This document shows positions 9,783 to 19,846 of a stretch of DNA of 64,000 nucleotides, in pieces. The stretch comes from Alkalibacterium olivapovliticus (GTDB lineage: Bacteria; Bacillota; Bacilli; Lactobacillales; Carnobacteriaceae_A), in NCBI RefSeq assembly GCF_003003275.1, contig NZ_PVTO01000004.1, forward strand, positions 87,065 through 151,064. The letters run 5' to 3'. Both the position numbers and the translations under genes were made by a program. Within the stretch, counting starts at the first letter, position 1. Each line of letters begins with the position of its first letter. A model generated the notes under the pieces. It ran no database searches. It was given only the letters and a program-made list of their open reading frames with translations, and had not been told where the DNA came from.

Positions 9783-10266
9783 ACGGCTATAATCAATAAA
9801 GGCTGAGTAGAAGGACGGAGAAAGTAGCCAATAAAATACAAAGACAACTAAACGTCAACATATTTATTAATATAGGGAAAAACTAATAAAGTTGCAGAAG
9901 ATTTAGCTATAAAAGTATTTGTCGATTTTTAGACATAATTATATTGCAATATTTCGCGAATGTATGTAATAATCGATAGTGGTTTACCGTCCCACGAATA
10001 ATACCTTTTTATGGATTTAAAAAATATAATATACCATAAAATGGGCTGAAATTGCTTGGTATTGGAGACTGCACAACTTAATTTGTTTGAATATTGAAAG
10101 CTTGCAGTTGTTTTAATACGAAGAGCTTACAATGAAATGTTTTTGTAATTGTTTTAAAACAGACTTATGGATTTCCAGTGATATACTAATTTAAGGCTGT
10201 GAAAAGCTTTAAGAACATACTCATCGGAATGAAAGAGAAAAATTTAAATAGATAGGTGATTATTTA
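9783..10266 (+). other. AT-rich intergenic region upstream of ftsE
   Basis: About 480 bases with no credible gene. It has an extended -10 TGATATACT (10179-10187), the likeliest ftsE promoter, with a weak -35. A second candidate is TTGCAA (9944-9949) with AATAAT (9968-9973). I recognise no known riboswitch here. Confidence 0.5.
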
Positions 10267-10953
10267 ATGATAGAAATGACTAATGTCTACAAAAAATACC
10301 CAAATGGTATTACAGCGATAAATGGATTGGATGTAAAAATCGACCAGGGTGAATTTGTATATGTCGTAGGCCCGAGTGGTGCTGGAAAATCCACATTTAT
10401 TAAAATGATTTATAGAGAAGAAGTGCCGACCCAAGGTAATGTTAAAGTAGGCGAATTCGATTTAGTTAAATTAAAAGCTAAGAAAGTGCCTTATCTGAGA
10501 AGACACGTTGGAGTAGTTTATCAGGATTTTAAATTATTGCCTCGACTGACAGTATCTGAAAATGTTGCGTATGCTATGCAGGTCGTCGGAAAGAATCCTA
10601 AAGCGATACAGAAACGAGTATTGGAAGTTCTGGATTTAGTTGGACTGAAACATAAAGTCCGAATGTTTCCTAATGAGCTTTCCGGTGGAGAGCAGCAGCG
10701 TGTTGCTATCGCTAGGGCTATTGCGAATATGCCTCGCGTACTGATTGCAGATGAACCAACTGGAAACCTGGATCCTGAAACAGCTTGGGGAATCATGGAC
10801 CTTCTGGAAGAAATTAACAATCATGGGACGACCATTATTATGGCAACTCATAACAGTGATATCGTTAACCGTGTGAGACACCGTGTGTTGGCAGTTGAGA
10901 ACGGCCGTATCGCTCGTGATCAAGAGGGAGGAGAATACGGATATGAAGGCTAG
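10267..10953 (+). CDS. ftsE: Cell division ATP-binding protein FtsE
   Basis: ATPase of the FtsEX complex, which controls peptidoglycan hydrolases at division or elongation sites. The 228-aa ABC protein has Walker A GPSGAGKST at about residue 36, signature LSGGEQQRVAIARA at about 138, and Walker B VLIADEPTGNLD. ATAGGTGATT precedes the ATG. Its last 11 bases overlap ftsX. The downstream secreted NlpC/P60 hydrolase fits a CwlO-type FtsEX role. Confidence 0.97.
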   Translation: MIEMTNVYKKYPNGITAINGLDVKIDQGEFVYVVGPSGAGKSTFIKMIYREEVPTQGNVKVGEFDLVKLKAKKVPYLRRHVGVVYQDFKLLPRLTVSENVAYAMQVVGKNPKAIQKRVLEVLDLVGLKHKVRMFPNELSGGEQQRVAIARAIANMPRVLIADEPTGNLDPETAWGIMDLLEEINNHGTTIIMATHNSDIVNRVRHRVLAVENGRIARDQEGGEYGYEG

Positions 10954-11830
10954 AACATTCTGGAGACACATAGTTGAATCATTGAAAAGTATTAAACGTA
11001 ACGGATGGATGACAATCGCAGCTGTTAGTGCAGTAGCTGTTACTTTATTACTCGTAGGAAGCTTTATTGCTATTCTTATGAACGTAAATAAATTGGCTTC
11101 AGATGTAGAAGAAGACGTAAGTGTGAGAGTGTACGTCGACCTTGCTGCTGAAGAAGAAGATCAGGAAGCTCTACAGGAAAGTCTGGAGGAACTTGATGAA
11201 GTTGAAACAGTGGTTTATTCAAGCAGAGATGACGAGTTGACTCAGGTCATCGGAAGTTATGGGGATGAATTCGGTCTCTTCGATGGTGATGACAATCCGC
11301 TCTATGATGTGTTTATTGTAAACACAGCAGCGCCAGAAGTGACCTCTGAAGTAGCCGGACAGGCAGAAGAGTTGAGTTATGTTGCGGATGTCAATTATGG
11401 TGGCGCAACAGCCGATCGATTATTTGAAGTAATGGCAACGGTCAGAAATGTCGGAGCTATCATTATTATCGCGCTGATCTTTACCGCTGTCTTTTTGATA
11501 GCCAACACGATCAGAATTACAATCTTCTCAAGAAGTACAGAAATCGAGATTATGAAGCTGGTAGGGGCAACAAACTGGTTTATCCGCTGGCCTTTCCTGA
11601 TTGAAGGAGCATTGATTGGGTTTATCGGGGCACTGATTCCTGTATCAATAATCTCTTATGTTTATCTGAGTGGATTTGACACGTTAATGACCTATTTATC
11701 AGGAACATATTTTGCTTTACTTCCACCTAACCCGTTCTTATATCAAATTGTAGCATTATTGTTAACAATTGGAATAGTTATCGGTAGTGTGGGATCATCA
11801 TTATCCATTAGAAAATTCTTAAAAGTTTAA
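10943..11830 (+). CDS. ftsX: Cell division membrane protein FtsX
   Basis: Permease-like partner of FtsE. It passes ATPase-driven conformational change to an extracellular hydrolase and does not transport. The chosen ATG at 10943 follows GAGGGAGGAG, giving 295 aa starting MKARTFWRH; the open frame extends upstream but without a good site. There is one membrane helix at about 22-45, an acidic extracellular domain at about 50-160, then three helices at about 168-190, 220-245 and 265-290. It overlaps ftsE by 11 bases. Confidence 0.96.
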   Translation: MKARTFWRHIVESLKSIKRNGWMTIAAVSAVAVTLLLVGSFIAILMNVNKLASDVEEDVSVRVYVDLAAEEEDQEALQESLEELDEVETVVYSSRDDELTQVIGSYGDEFGLFDGDDNPLYDVFIVNTAAPEVTSEVAGQAEELSYVADVNYGGATADRLFEVMATVRNVGAIIIIALIFTAVFLIANTIRITIFSRSTEIEIMKLVGATNWFIRWPFLIEGALIGFIGALIPVSIISYVYLSGFDTLMTYLSGTYFALLPPNPFLYQIVALLLTIGIVIGSVGSSLSIRKFLKV

Positions 11831-11895
11831 GCACAAGAGGGGGGTCTCCCCCTTATACATATAAAAACAGAATAGTCGGAAAGAGGCAGACAGAC

Positions 11896-13068
11896 GTGGA
11901 CAGTAGAAGGAGACATTTAAAATGGATCATAGCAGGTATCATAGGACTAACAGTCTCAGGAGGATCGATCCTAAAAGTAGAAGGATCACCTTTGACATCG
12001 GGAAATTACTCTGAGCGAATACAGGATCTTGAGACGAAGGAAAAAGAAGCCAAAACAGAACTTGAAGCTATAGCAGAAAAAATGGCTAAAACAGAGCAGG
12101 AAGCTGAGAACCTTCTGACTGATTTAAAGCAGACCGCTGAAGAGTTGTCAGAGCTGCAGGGTACGATCGACCAGGTATCCAGCCAGATCGATGCGCGTGA
12201 AAGCAGACTTCAGTCGCAGGTTCGTGCAGTACAAGTGACAAGCGGATCAGCAAACATTTTAAGTTTCATTATGGAATCTAATTCTTTAGGAGATGCAATG
12301 GGACGGATCGATGTCGTTAATACATTGTTCTCAGCAAATCAGAACCTCATGCAAAAACAGATTGAAGATAAAGAAACTATAGAAGAAGCCAAACGCTCCC
12401 TATATGAAAAGCATGAAGAACAGACACTCTTGGCTGCTCAACTCGAAAACGCTAAAGTCGAACTGGAAGAGAATCAGGCTGAACAGGAAATGACTATGGT
12501 GCGTATTGCAGTTGAACGAGCGGAAATCGGTGAAGAAAGAGAAGCCTTAGCCGCTCAGCAGCTTGAAAGTGAGCAACGGTTTGAATCGATTCAATCCTCT
12601 CGTATAGAATCTGAAAATACTGCAGTAGTAGAAATTGCTGATGAAGTGGAAGCAGAAGAAGAAGCAGAAGTGAGTCTTTCATCATCAAATTCTTCTCCTT
12701 CAGCAACAGCTTCAACTGGAACGGTCGTCAATGTTGCTCACAGTCTGACAGGTACACCGTATTCATTTTCGGGAACGACACCTGCAGGATTTGATTGCTC
12801 AGGATTCACTCAGTTTACATACCAGCGTTCTGGGAAGAGCATTTCAAGAACGGCTGCTTCACAATTCAGTTCGAGCACACGTGTATCTCAGGCAGAAGCT
12901 CAGCCGGGAGACCTGATATTCTTTAATCAGTCAGGTTCTATCGATCATGTCGGGATATATCTTGGTGGAGGACGATTTATCGGCTCGCAAACATCTACAG
13001 GTGTAGCAGTTGCTTCGTTTACATCTGGCTACTGGTCTAATTATGTTGCTGGTTTCGGACGTCCATAA
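11896..13068 (+). CDS. CwlO-like secreted NlpC/P60 peptidoglycan hydrolase
   Basis: 390 aa. The N-terminal signal sequence is at about residues 9-30. A long coiled coil covers about 35-235, a Ser-rich linker about 250-275, and the NlpC/P60 endopeptidase domain 280-390, with catalytic Cys in FDCSGFTQF and His in DHVGIYLG. The layout matches CwlO of bacilli and is analogous to PcsB of streptococci, where FtsX activates the coiled coil. Position right after ftsX supports this. The start is GTG at 11896; the nearby ATG in TTAAAATGG is out of frame. A terminator follows. Confidence 0.9.
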   Translation: MDSRRRHLKWIIAGIIGLTVSGGSILKVEGSPLTSGNYSERIQDLETKEKEAKTELEAIAEKMAKTEQEAENLLTDLKQTAEELSELQGTIDQVSSQIDARESRLQSQVRAVQVTSGSANILSFIMESNSLGDAMGRIDVVNTLFSANQNLMQKQIEDKETIEEAKRSLYEKHEEQTLLAAQLENAKVELEENQAEQEMTMVRIAVERAEIGEEREALAAQQLESEQRFESIQSSRIESENTAVVEIADEVEAEEEAEVSLSSSNSSPSATASTGTVVNVAHSLTGTPYSFSGTTPAGFDCSGFTQFTYQRSGKSISRTAASQFSSSTRVSQAEAQPGDLIFFNQSGSIDHVGIYLGGGRFIGSQTSTGVAVASFTSGYWSNYVAGFGRP

Positions 13069-13081
13069 TAATCAGTAAATG

Positions 13082-13137
13082 AGTCTTGCATGCGATTGGG
13101 AGCTGGTACCGTTCCGATTGTATGCAAGACTTTTTTT
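13082..13137 (+). terminator. Terminator of the ftsEX-hydrolase operon
   Basis: A 10-bp perfect stem (13082-13091 with 13122-13131) enclosing a partly paired loop, followed by T7. Confidence 0.85.
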
Positions 13138-13223
13138 ACTGGAATAAAGTGTAGGCTTTTATCGTCCTTTCAGGAAAGGTATGATAGAATAAAAAGGATG
13201 ATAGATTAGAAGGGATGACAAAT

Positions 13224-14426
13224 ATGACCGTACTGCAGAATAGTTTACTAGCAATTGTCCTATTTATATTACAGCCCACTTTCTTAGCAGGGATTGCATT
13301 AGTTTTCCTTGCAAAAAGCAGGCGCTTCAAGTATTCTCGTGCTCAATTACGCGCTTCGATTTATAAAGACCATTATGAACTCAGACGATTCTTTTTTTGG
13401 GGAATTATACCTGGTATAGCGATTTCCTTAGTCTCATTTCTGGCTGGCTTGCCTGTCAGTATAGACTGGATCATTTCTTACCATATCATCACAATTCTCT
13501 TGCTTGGATTTGGATACCGATTTATCCATCCTGTTTTTACATTTACATTGTCTGCACTGGCTGCATTAGTCATTGGTCAGTTTGTTTCACTTGATGAACA
13601 ACTCTCAAGCATTTTAAATCAGTGGAACAGCCCATTTGTTCAGACAGACAGTCTGTCTTTTCAAAGCATGCAACCTGTCCTGGTTCTGACCATCCTGTTA
13701 CTGTTAAGTACTATACTAACGCTGCACATCAGCAAGTTAAATCAGTTTACCCCTCGTTTTATGAAGACAAAAAGAGGGAAGCTTGTTGCAAGGTACCGAA
13801 TGACACCACTATGGCTGGTGCCTCTGGTTGTCATTGTACCAGGAGAGACATTTACTCAATTATTTAACTGGTGGCCGGTATTTTCAATTGGCAGTCAATC
13901 CTATTCTTTCCTGATCATACCTGTTCTTCTTGGTTTCAGATACACTGTACAAGCTCAGATGCCGACACAAGCTAAAAACGCTTTATTAAGAGATTTTCTA
14001 ATATTAGCTGTCATTTCAGTGGCTATTTTTGGATTCACATTCTGGCAAGCGGAAATCGCGGTGCTGGGCCTGCTTGTTTTACTAGTAGGTGGGATAGTCG
14101 TTCTTTACAGACACCGTCTACGCGAAAGACAGTGGAGTTTCAGATTTGGACCGGCTGAAGAAGGATTAAGAGTTGTTGCTGTCAGGCCAGACAGTCCAGC
14201 TGAGAAAATGGATATTGAAATCGGAGACGTTATCATGGAATCCAATCAGCGGAAACTGGAAACTGCTGAGGACTTTACTGAATCCCTTTATTCCAGTCGC
14301 TCATATATTAAACTGAAAGTTAAGCGAATTGATGGGGAGCTCGTCATCACTGAAACGGCTTTATATGAAAATGATGCACATGATCTGGGCATGGTTTTGC
14401 TGGAAGATATTCAACTAATCAATTAA
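13224..14426 (+). CDS. MinJ-like polytopic PDZ-domain protein
   Basis: 400 aa from the ATG at 13224, which is 9 bases after GAAGGG. The ATG at 13215 abuts that site and is unlikely. The first 290 residues form about seven to eight membrane helices. The last 100 form a PDZ domain (EEGLRVVAVRPDSPAEKMDI, then IGDVIMESN). B. subtilis MinJ (YvjD) has the same length, layout and genome neighbourhood downstream of ftsEX, and links DivIVA to MinD at the septum. No catalytic motif is seen. The MinJ role is inferred from architecture and synteny. Confidence 0.8.
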   Translation: MTVLQNSLLAIVLFILQPTFLAGIALVFLAKSRRFKYSRAQLRASIYKDHYELRRFFFWGIIPGIAISLVSFLAGLPVSIDWIISYHIITILLLGFGYRFIHPVFTFTLSALAALVIGQFVSLDEQLSSILNQWNSPFVQTDSLSFQSMQPVLVLTILLLLSTILTLHISKLNQFTPRFMKTKRGKLVARYRMTPLWLVPLVVIVPGETFTQLFNWWPVFSIGSQSYSFLIIPVLLGFRYTVQAQMPTQAKNALLRDFLILAVISVAIFGFTFWQAEIAVLGLLVLLVGGIVVLYRHRLRERQWSFRFGPAEEGLRVVAVRPDSPAEKMDIEIGDVIMESNQRKLETAEDFTESLYSSRSYIKLKVKRIDGELVITETALYENDAHDLGMVLLEDIQLIN

Positions 14427-14436
14427 CTAAATGAGT

Positions 14437-14475
14437 AAAGGAAGAGCTGCTTAAATGCGGCTCTTCCTTTTTTTA
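14437..14475 (+). terminator. Terminator after the PDZ gene
   Basis: An 11-bp perfect stem (14437-14447 with 14460-14470) and T7. Confidence 0.9.
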
Positions 14476-14494
14476 AAAAGAATGACATATGCTA

Positions 14495-14522
14495 TTGACA
14501 GGGTGATTTAAACTGATAAAAT
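14495..14522 (+). promoter_or_regulatory. Promoter of the arsR-type/CDF operon
   Basis: TTGACA (14495-14500), a 16-base spacer and TAAAAT (14517-14522). Confidence 0.8.
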
Positions 14523-14524
14523 GA

Positions 14525-14548
14525 ACATATGAATAGATTTGCATATGT
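14525..14548 (+). promoter_or_regulatory. Probable ArsR/SmtB-type operator
   Basis: Inverted repeat ACATATG (14525-14531) and CATATGT (14542-14548), separated by 10 bases, just downstream of the -10 box. A third ACATATG lies upstream of the -35 at 14485-14491. Placement suits repression by the metal sensor encoded next. Confidence 0.7.
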
Positions 14549-14564
14549 AATAAGGAGGATTTAT

Positions 14565-14861
14565 ATGGGACTTTCCAGTTTGATGATCGATGAAGTTACG
14601 GGCCTGTTTAAAGCATTGAGCGAGCCAGGTCGGTTGACTATTATTTATAAACTGTATGATGCTGAATTGAGTGTGACAGAGCTGGCTGAACAACTCGGCA
14701 TCGAACAATCAGCTGTATCACATCAATTGAAAATACTAAAGAATGCACGGGTGGTTACATTCAGAAAAGAAGGAAAGAGGAGACTGTATTCATTGGCTGA
14801 TGACCATATTTATATACTGATTGAGCAGGTGATGTCACATGCAAGAGAAAAGAGGGAATGA
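14565..14861 (+). CDS. ArsR/SmtB-family zinc-type metal sensor repressor
   Basis: 98 aa from the ATG at 14565, after AAGGAGGA. The winged helix has the recognition helix QSAVSHQLKILKNARVV. The alpha-3 motif reads ELSVTELA with no cysteine, which argues against arsenic or cadmium alpha-3 sensing. The last helix has D-x-H, then H eleven residues on and E three after that (DDH...HARE), the alpha-5 zinc/cobalt site of SmtB and CzrA. It precedes a cation efflux gene with 1 base between stop and start, so it most likely represses its own operon until zinc rises. Confidence 0.9.
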   Translation: MGLSSLMIDEVTGLFKALSEPGRLTIIYKLYDAELSVTELAEQLGIEQSAVSHQLKILKNARVVTFRKEGKRRLYSLADDHIYILIEQVMSHAREKRE

Positions 14862-14862
14862 G

Positions 14863-15999
14863 ATGTCTCGTTATCAAATAAAAGGACTTCATTGCAGAGA
14901 GTGCTCCAGCGAACTGGAGAGAAAATTGAACGCTGTTCAGCCAGACGGAGGTATATCGATCAATTATGATCATCAGCTGTTGAATGTCAGCAAGTCCTTA
15001 TCTGATCTGTCGGCAATCAAGAAGGTGCTGGAGTTTGAAAAACTAACTTTGACAGACTATCAGACTAATGAAAATTCACTGAACACTGAATCAGATCCTG
15101 GGAATGGCCATAGTCATAGCCATGGAATAGAGAAGCTGGTGAATCAGACTGCTACTAAGAAGATAGCAGTAGTCTTCTACCTCAACCTGTTTTTTTCTGT
15201 TATTGAATTTATTTTCGGCTTTATGTTCAACAGTATGGCTATCATCAGTGATGCCGTTCACGATCTAGGGGATGCTATGTCAGTAGGGTTAGCAGGTTAT
15301 TTTCAAAAAATAGCAACCAAAGAAGCGGATGATCAATATAGCTTTGGGCATCAGCGGTTTTCCCTGCTCGGAGCCATGGTGACCTCCATTGTATTGATTG
15401 TTGGGTCAGTCATTGTAATTTTCCATGCAGTACCCAGAGTCTTCTCACCTGAACCTGTTTATTATCAGGGGATGTTCTGGCTTTCTATAGTTGCGATCGC
15501 AGCTAACGGATTTTCAGCCTGGCTGATGAGTAGAGGATCATCACACAATGAATCGCTCATCAATCTACACATGATGGAAGATGTATTAGGATGGCTGGGT
15601 GTACTGATCGTCAGTATCGTTCTTACCTTCACTGACTGGTATTTTCTTGACCCATTACTGTCTATAGCTGTCGCCGTTTTTATATCATTTAAAACATGGC
15701 CCCTTTTTAAAGAGACAGTGGAAATATTCCTGGAGGCAACACCAAGATCGATTTCGAAGAAAGAAGTCGAGTCAGATCTTTTAAGCTACAGCAAAATAAC
15801 TAACTGTTCTCATCTGCATATATGGTCTATTGATGGAAAGGAACATGCCCTGACTGTTACCTTAAGTACAAATGAGGCAGACAGCAAGGTTCTCGAGGAC
15901 ATTAAAGAAGATATTCGTCAGAAGCTTATCGCCTACGATATCACTCACAGTACGATTGAATTTGTCTATGATCCATCCAGTCTGCTGGAAAATTATTGA
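14863..15999 (+). CDS. CDF cation efflux transporter with N-terminal HMA-like domain
   Basis: 378 aa from the ATG at 14863 (AAGAGGGA site); an upstream in-frame ATG at 14839 lies inside the regulator gene. Residues 3-65 resemble a heavy-metal-associated domain with GLHCRECSSELE (CxxC). A His-rich GHSHSHG follows, then the CDF membrane domain. HDLGD is one half of the intramembrane metal site (SDAVHDLGDAMSVG). The cytoplasmic C-terminal domain covers about 295-375. It probably exports zinc or a similar ion by proton antiport. The HMA-CDF fusion is unusual, since CDF proteins commonly carry only His-rich loops. Confidence 0.9.
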   Translation: MSRYQIKGLHCRECSSELERKLNAVQPDGGISINYDHQLLNVSKSLSDLSAIKKVLEFEKLTLTDYQTNENSLNTESDPGNGHSHSHGIEKLVNQTATKKIAVVFYLNLFFSVIEFIFGFMFNSMAIISDAVHDLGDAMSVGLAGYFQKIATKEADDQYSFGHQRFSLLGAMVTSIVLIVGSVIVIFHAVPRVFSPEPVYYQGMFWLSIVAIAANGFSAWLMSRGSSHNESLINLHMMEDVLGWLGVLIVSIVLTFTDWYFLDPLLSIAVAVFISFKTWPLFKETVEIFLEATPRSISKKEVESDLLSYSKITNCSHLHIWSIDGKEHALTVTLSTNEADSKVLEDIKEDIRQKLIAYDITHSTIEFVYDPSSLLENY

Positions 16000-16059
16000 T
16001 AATGGGCTGAAAAGTTGGTAGGATAGAGTAACTTTACACACTAATTAGGGGGAAATGTT

Positions 16060-16725
16060 ATGGGGATGCATGAATATTTTAAAAGTTTAAGTGACCTGGA
16101 AAAGATCTACCGTTGCCCTGGTAAATTCAAGTATGAAGAACATTCAGTTGCAGCACATTCTTTTAAAGTAACTAAAATAGCGCAGTTTTTAGGAACTGTC
16201 GAAGAACGTAACGGCAAGGAAATCAATTGGAAGTCTTTATATGAAAAAGCATTGAATCACGATTACGCAGAGATATTCATCGGGGACATCAAAACACCCG
16301 TGAAATATGCTGATCCTGATCTGAGAGACCGCCTGGCGAATGTAGAAGAATCAATGACGAAACATTTTATTGAGCAGGAAATTCCAGAAGAGTATCAGGC
16401 CATCTATCATGAGCGACTGAAAGAAGGAAAAGATGATTCCATTGAAGGGAAAATTTTGTCAGTAGCTGATAAACTGGATCTCCTGTATGAATCCTTTGGC
16501 GAAATTCAAAAAGGGAATCCGGAAAATTTATTCTCAGAAATATATCAGGAGTCACTCGATACAATACTGGCCTTCAAAGAAATGACGTCTGTGCAGTATA
16601 TTTTGTCTGAAGTCTTACCGGACCTGCTTAGTGGTGAATTCACCAACCAGGCTCAATTGGAAAAAATATCTGAAACGATACTGAAAAATCACAATATAGA
16701 ACAAACATTCGCATTAGGAGAATGA
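16060..16725 (+). CDS. YfbR-like HD-domain 5'-nucleotidase
   Basis: 221 aa. HD hydrolase with EEHSVAAHSFKVTKIA near residues 27-40 and the HD pair in NHDYAEIFIGDIKTPVKY (about 67-84), as in YfbR/HDDC2 enzymes that dephosphorylate deoxynucleoside monophosphates. TAGGGGGAAA precedes the ATG. It stands alone between the CDF gene and a terminator. Substrate is inferred from the family only. Confidence 0.83.
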   Translation: MGMHEYFKSLSDLEKIYRCPGKFKYEEHSVAAHSFKVTKIAQFLGTVEERNGKEINWKSLYEKALNHDYAEIFIGDIKTPVKYADPDLRDRLANVEESMTKHFIEQEIPEEYQAIYHERLKEGKDDSIEGKILSVADKLDLLYESFGEIQKGNPENLFSEIYQESLDTILAFKEMTSVQYILSEVLPDLLSGEFTNQAQLEKISETILKNHNIEQTFALGE

Positions 16726-16752
16726 CTATGCTATAATTATAGGGTGTAAATT

Positions 16753-16780
16753 AGGAAAGAGGTGACCTCTTTCCTTTTTA
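16753..16780 (+). terminator. Terminator before uvrA
   Basis: A 10-bp perfect stem (16753-16762 with 16766-16775), a 3-base loop and a T run. Confidence 0.88.
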
Positions 16781-16889
16781 TTTACCCATAAGTATAAAGT
16801 CAAATAGTCGAATAATAGAAAGAAAAAACGTACAATAAACATAGTAGGCAAGAAGATATTAGATATCTATATAAAGGTAGGCAAACAGA

Positions 16890-19742
16890 ATGGCAAATGA
16901 CAAAATTGAAGTGCGAGGCGCTAGGTCTCATAACTTAAAAAATATTAACGTCACCATCCCAAGAGACAAGCTCGTCGTTATGACCGGCCTGTCCGGATCG
17001 GGTAAAAGTTCGCTGGCATTTGATACCTTATATGCGGAAGGACAGCGTCGATACGTTGAATCCTTGTCGGCTTATGCCAGACAGTTTCTGGGACAGATGG
17101 ATAAACCTGATGTTGATAGTATTGAAGGGTTGAGTCCCGCTATTTCTATCGATCAGAAAACCACCAGCAATAATCCTCGGTCAACTGTGGGGACTGCTAC
17201 AGAAATAAACGATTATCTTAGATTAATGTATGCACGGATCGGGAAACCAATCTGTCCAAATGACGGAACAGAAATTTCTAGTCAGTCAATCGAACAGATG
17301 GTAGACCGTATTCTGGAATACCCTGAGAGTACACGAATCCAAATTCTAGCACCGATCATTAAAGAGAAAAAAGGTCAGCATAAAAAAACACTTGAGAAGA
17401 TCAAGAGTGAAGGGTACGTAAGATTAAGAGTTGACAATGAAGTCATGGACATTGGGGACGACATTGAGCTGGAGAAAACTAAAAACCACTCGATTGAAGT
17501 GATTGTTGATCGTGTAGTAATCAAAGACGGCATTCGTTCACGCTTGTTTGATTCGCTTGAAGCAGCATTAACCTTAGCGGATGGCTATGTCATAGCGGAT
17601 ATAATCGGACAAGAAGAGGTGCTGTTTAGCGAGCATTACGCTTGTCCGGTATGTGGGTTTACGCTCCCTCCTCTAGAACCCCGCCTGTTTTCTTTTAACG
17701 CCCCTTTTGGAGCCTGCTCTGAGTGTGACGGATTGGGAACCAAGCTGGAAGTAGATGTTGATCTGGTCATTCCTGATCCTGGATTGTCCATTGATGAAGG
17801 GGTCATTTTACCGTGGAGACCGATCAGTTCTAATTATTATCCGCAGATGCTATCGCAGGCTTGTGAGTCTTTTGATATTGACACAACGATTCCCTTCAAT
17901 GAACTGCCGAAGAAAAAGCAGAACATTATCTTGAATGGGTCTAAAAACAAGAAATTCCACTTCCATTATAAAAATGATTTTGGAAGTGTGAGAGATACTA
18001 TGATTCCATTTGAAGGGGTCATCAGTAACATATCCAGGCGGTATCATGAAACGAGCAGTGATTTCACACGCAATCAGATGCTGCAGTATATGACGGAACT
18101 GGAGTGTCATGTGTGTCACGGCAAACGATTAAGTGATGAAGCACTTGCAGTAAAAGTGGAAGGACAGGATATTGGGGAAATCAGCAGTTATTCGATCGAA
18201 AGAGCGTATGAGTTCTTTAATTCTCTGACCCTATCGGAAACGGATAAAACGATTGCGGCTCCCATCAGAAAAGAAATTAAAGACCGCCTGACGTTTCTTC
18301 GTAATGTCGGACTGGATTACCTGACGCTAAACCGAAAAGCTGGAACCCTTTCGGGTGGGGAAGCACAGCGGATTAGGCTGGCAACTCAAATTGGATCTAA
18401 TTTATCAGGAGTTCTGTATATCCTTGATGAGCCGTCCATCGGTCTTCATCAAAGAGACAACAACCGATTGATTGATTCCCTTAAGAAAATGAGAGACTTG
18501 GGCAATACACTCATAGTCGTCGAGCACGATGAAGATACGATGCGGGCAGCAGACTATGTTATTGATATCGGTCCTGGTGCAGGAGAAAGAGGCGGCGAGG
18601 TAGTTGCAACGGGAACGCCTGAAGATATCGAAAATCATGAAACATCGATTACCGGAGCCTATTTATCTGGTAAAAAAGGGATCCCTGTACCTGAGACCCG
18701 TAGAAAAGAAAATCTAGGAAGCATTGATATAAAAGGGGCTCAGGAAAACAATTTGAAGAACCTGGATATTTCATTTCCTTTAGGTCGCTTCATTTCAGTT
18801 ACTGGTGTATCCGGATCGGGTAAAAGTACACTGATCAATGAAATTTTGAAGAAGGCACTGGCACGGGAAGTAGGTCGTTCCAAAGCAAGACCAGGTAAGT
18901 TTAAATCCATCAAAGGATATGAGCAGCTGGAAAAAGTCATTGATATCGATCAAAGTCCGATTGGTCGGACGCCCAGAAGTAACCCGGCAACGTACACCAG
19001 TGTATTTGATGATATAAGAGACCTTTTTGCCAAAACGAATGAAGCGAAAATGCGAGGGTATAAAAAAGGCCGATTCAGTTTCAACGTTAAAGGCGGCAGA
19101 TGTGAAGCGTGCAGAGGTGACGGGATACTGAAAATTGAAATGCATTTCCTTCCCGATGTCTATGTTCCGTGTGAAGTCTGTAAAGGAACACGCTATAACT
19201 CCGAAACTTTGGAAATCAAGTACAAAGGTAAAAATATTTCAGAAGTACTGGGAATGACTATTGAAGAAGCAGTAAATTTCTTCTCTAACATACCTAAAAT
19301 AGAGCGTAAACTCCAAACCATAATCGATGTAGGGTTAGGTTATGTAAGGTTAGGCCAGCCAGCTACCACTTTGTCTGGTGGAGAAGCTCAGAGGATGAAA
19401 CTCGCAAGTGAATTGCACAAGCGTCAGAATGGTCATAATTTTTATATACTAGATGAACCGACAACAGGACTGCACGCTGATGATATTGCCAGACTGCTGG
19501 TCGTACTTGACCGACTGGTAGAAGCCGGCAACACGGTGCTAGTTATCGAGCACAATTTAGATGTCATCAAAGTGGCTGATCATATCATCGATCTGGGACC
19601 TGAAGGCGGTCAGGGAGGCGGTTCGCTTATCGCCACTGGAACACCTGAAGAAATAGCAGAATGTGAGAACAGCTATACAGGGTATTATCTGAAGCCAATC
19701 CTGAACAAAGCAAATAAAGTAAAAGAAAAAAATCAGTCGTAA
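16890..19742 (+). CDS. uvrA: Excinuclease ABC subunit A
   Basis: Damage-recognition ATPase of nucleotide excision repair, 950 aa, full length. It has two ABC modules: Walker [10 protein letters not shown] (about 33) and GVSGSGKST (about 640), with signatures [12 protein letters not shown] and [12 protein letters not shown]. Zinc modules are seen in CPVCGF...CSECDG and CEACRGDG...CEVCKG. AAGGTAGG precedes the ATG. uvrB is not adjacent, unlike the common Firmicute uvrB-uvrA pair. I could not find a GAAC-N4-GTTC type LexA box upstream. Confidence 0.98.
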   Translation: MANDKIEVRGARSHNLKNINVTIPRDKLVVMTGLSGSGKSSLAFDTLYAEGQRRYVESLSAYARQFLGQMDKPDVDSIEGLSPAISIDQKTTSNNPRSTVGTATEINDYLRLMYARIGKPICPNDGTEISSQSIEQMVDRILEYPESTRIQILAPIIKEKKGQHKKTLEKIKSEGYVRLRVDNEVMDIGDDIELEKTKNHSIEVIVDRVVIKDGIRSRLFDSLEAALTLADGYVIADIIGQEEVLFSEHYACPVCGFTLPPLEPRLFSFNAPFGACSECDGLGTKLEVDVDLVIPDPGLSIDEGVILPWRPISSNYYPQMLSQACESFDIDTTIPFNELPKKKQNIILNGSKNKKFHFHYKNDFGSVRDTMIPFEGVISNISRRYHETSSDFTRNQMLQYMTELECHVCHGKRLSDEALAVKVEGQDIGEISSYSIERAYEFFNSLTLSETDKTIAAPIRKEIKDRLTFLRNVGLDYLTLNRKAGTLSGGEAQRIRLATQIGSNLSGVLYILDEPSIGLHQRDNNRLIDSLKKMRDLGNTLIVVEHDEDTMRAADYVIDIGPGAGERGGEVVATGTPEDIENHETSITGAYLSGKKGIPVPETRRKENLGSIDIKGAQENNLKNLDISFPLGRFISVTGVSGSGKSTLINEILKKALAREVGRSKARPGKFKSIKGYEQLEKVIDIDQSPIGRTPRSNPATYTSVFDDIRDLFAKTNEAKMRGYKKGRFSFNVKGGRCEACRGDGILKIEMHFLPDVYVPCEVCKGTRYNSETLEIKYKGKNISEVLGMTIEEAVNFFSNIPKIERKLQTIIDVGLGYVRLGQPATTLSGGEAQRMKLASELHKRQNGHNFYILDEPTTGLHADDIARLLVVLDRLVEAGNTVLVIEHNLDVIKVADHIIDLGPEGGQGGGSLIATGTPEEIAECENSYTGYYLKPILNKANKVKEKNQS

Positions 19743-19846
19743 GCCCTATGACAAAATCCGGTCTTTCATTCATACTATAAGATAGATACCAAGATAGTAG
19801 ACAGTTCCCGATATTAAAGGATGTAAACTAAATAGGAGGGTAAACA

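Noticed and set aside
16790..16890. LexA/SOS box upstream of uvrA
   Set aside because: No GAAC-N4-GTTC type sequence is present in this interval.
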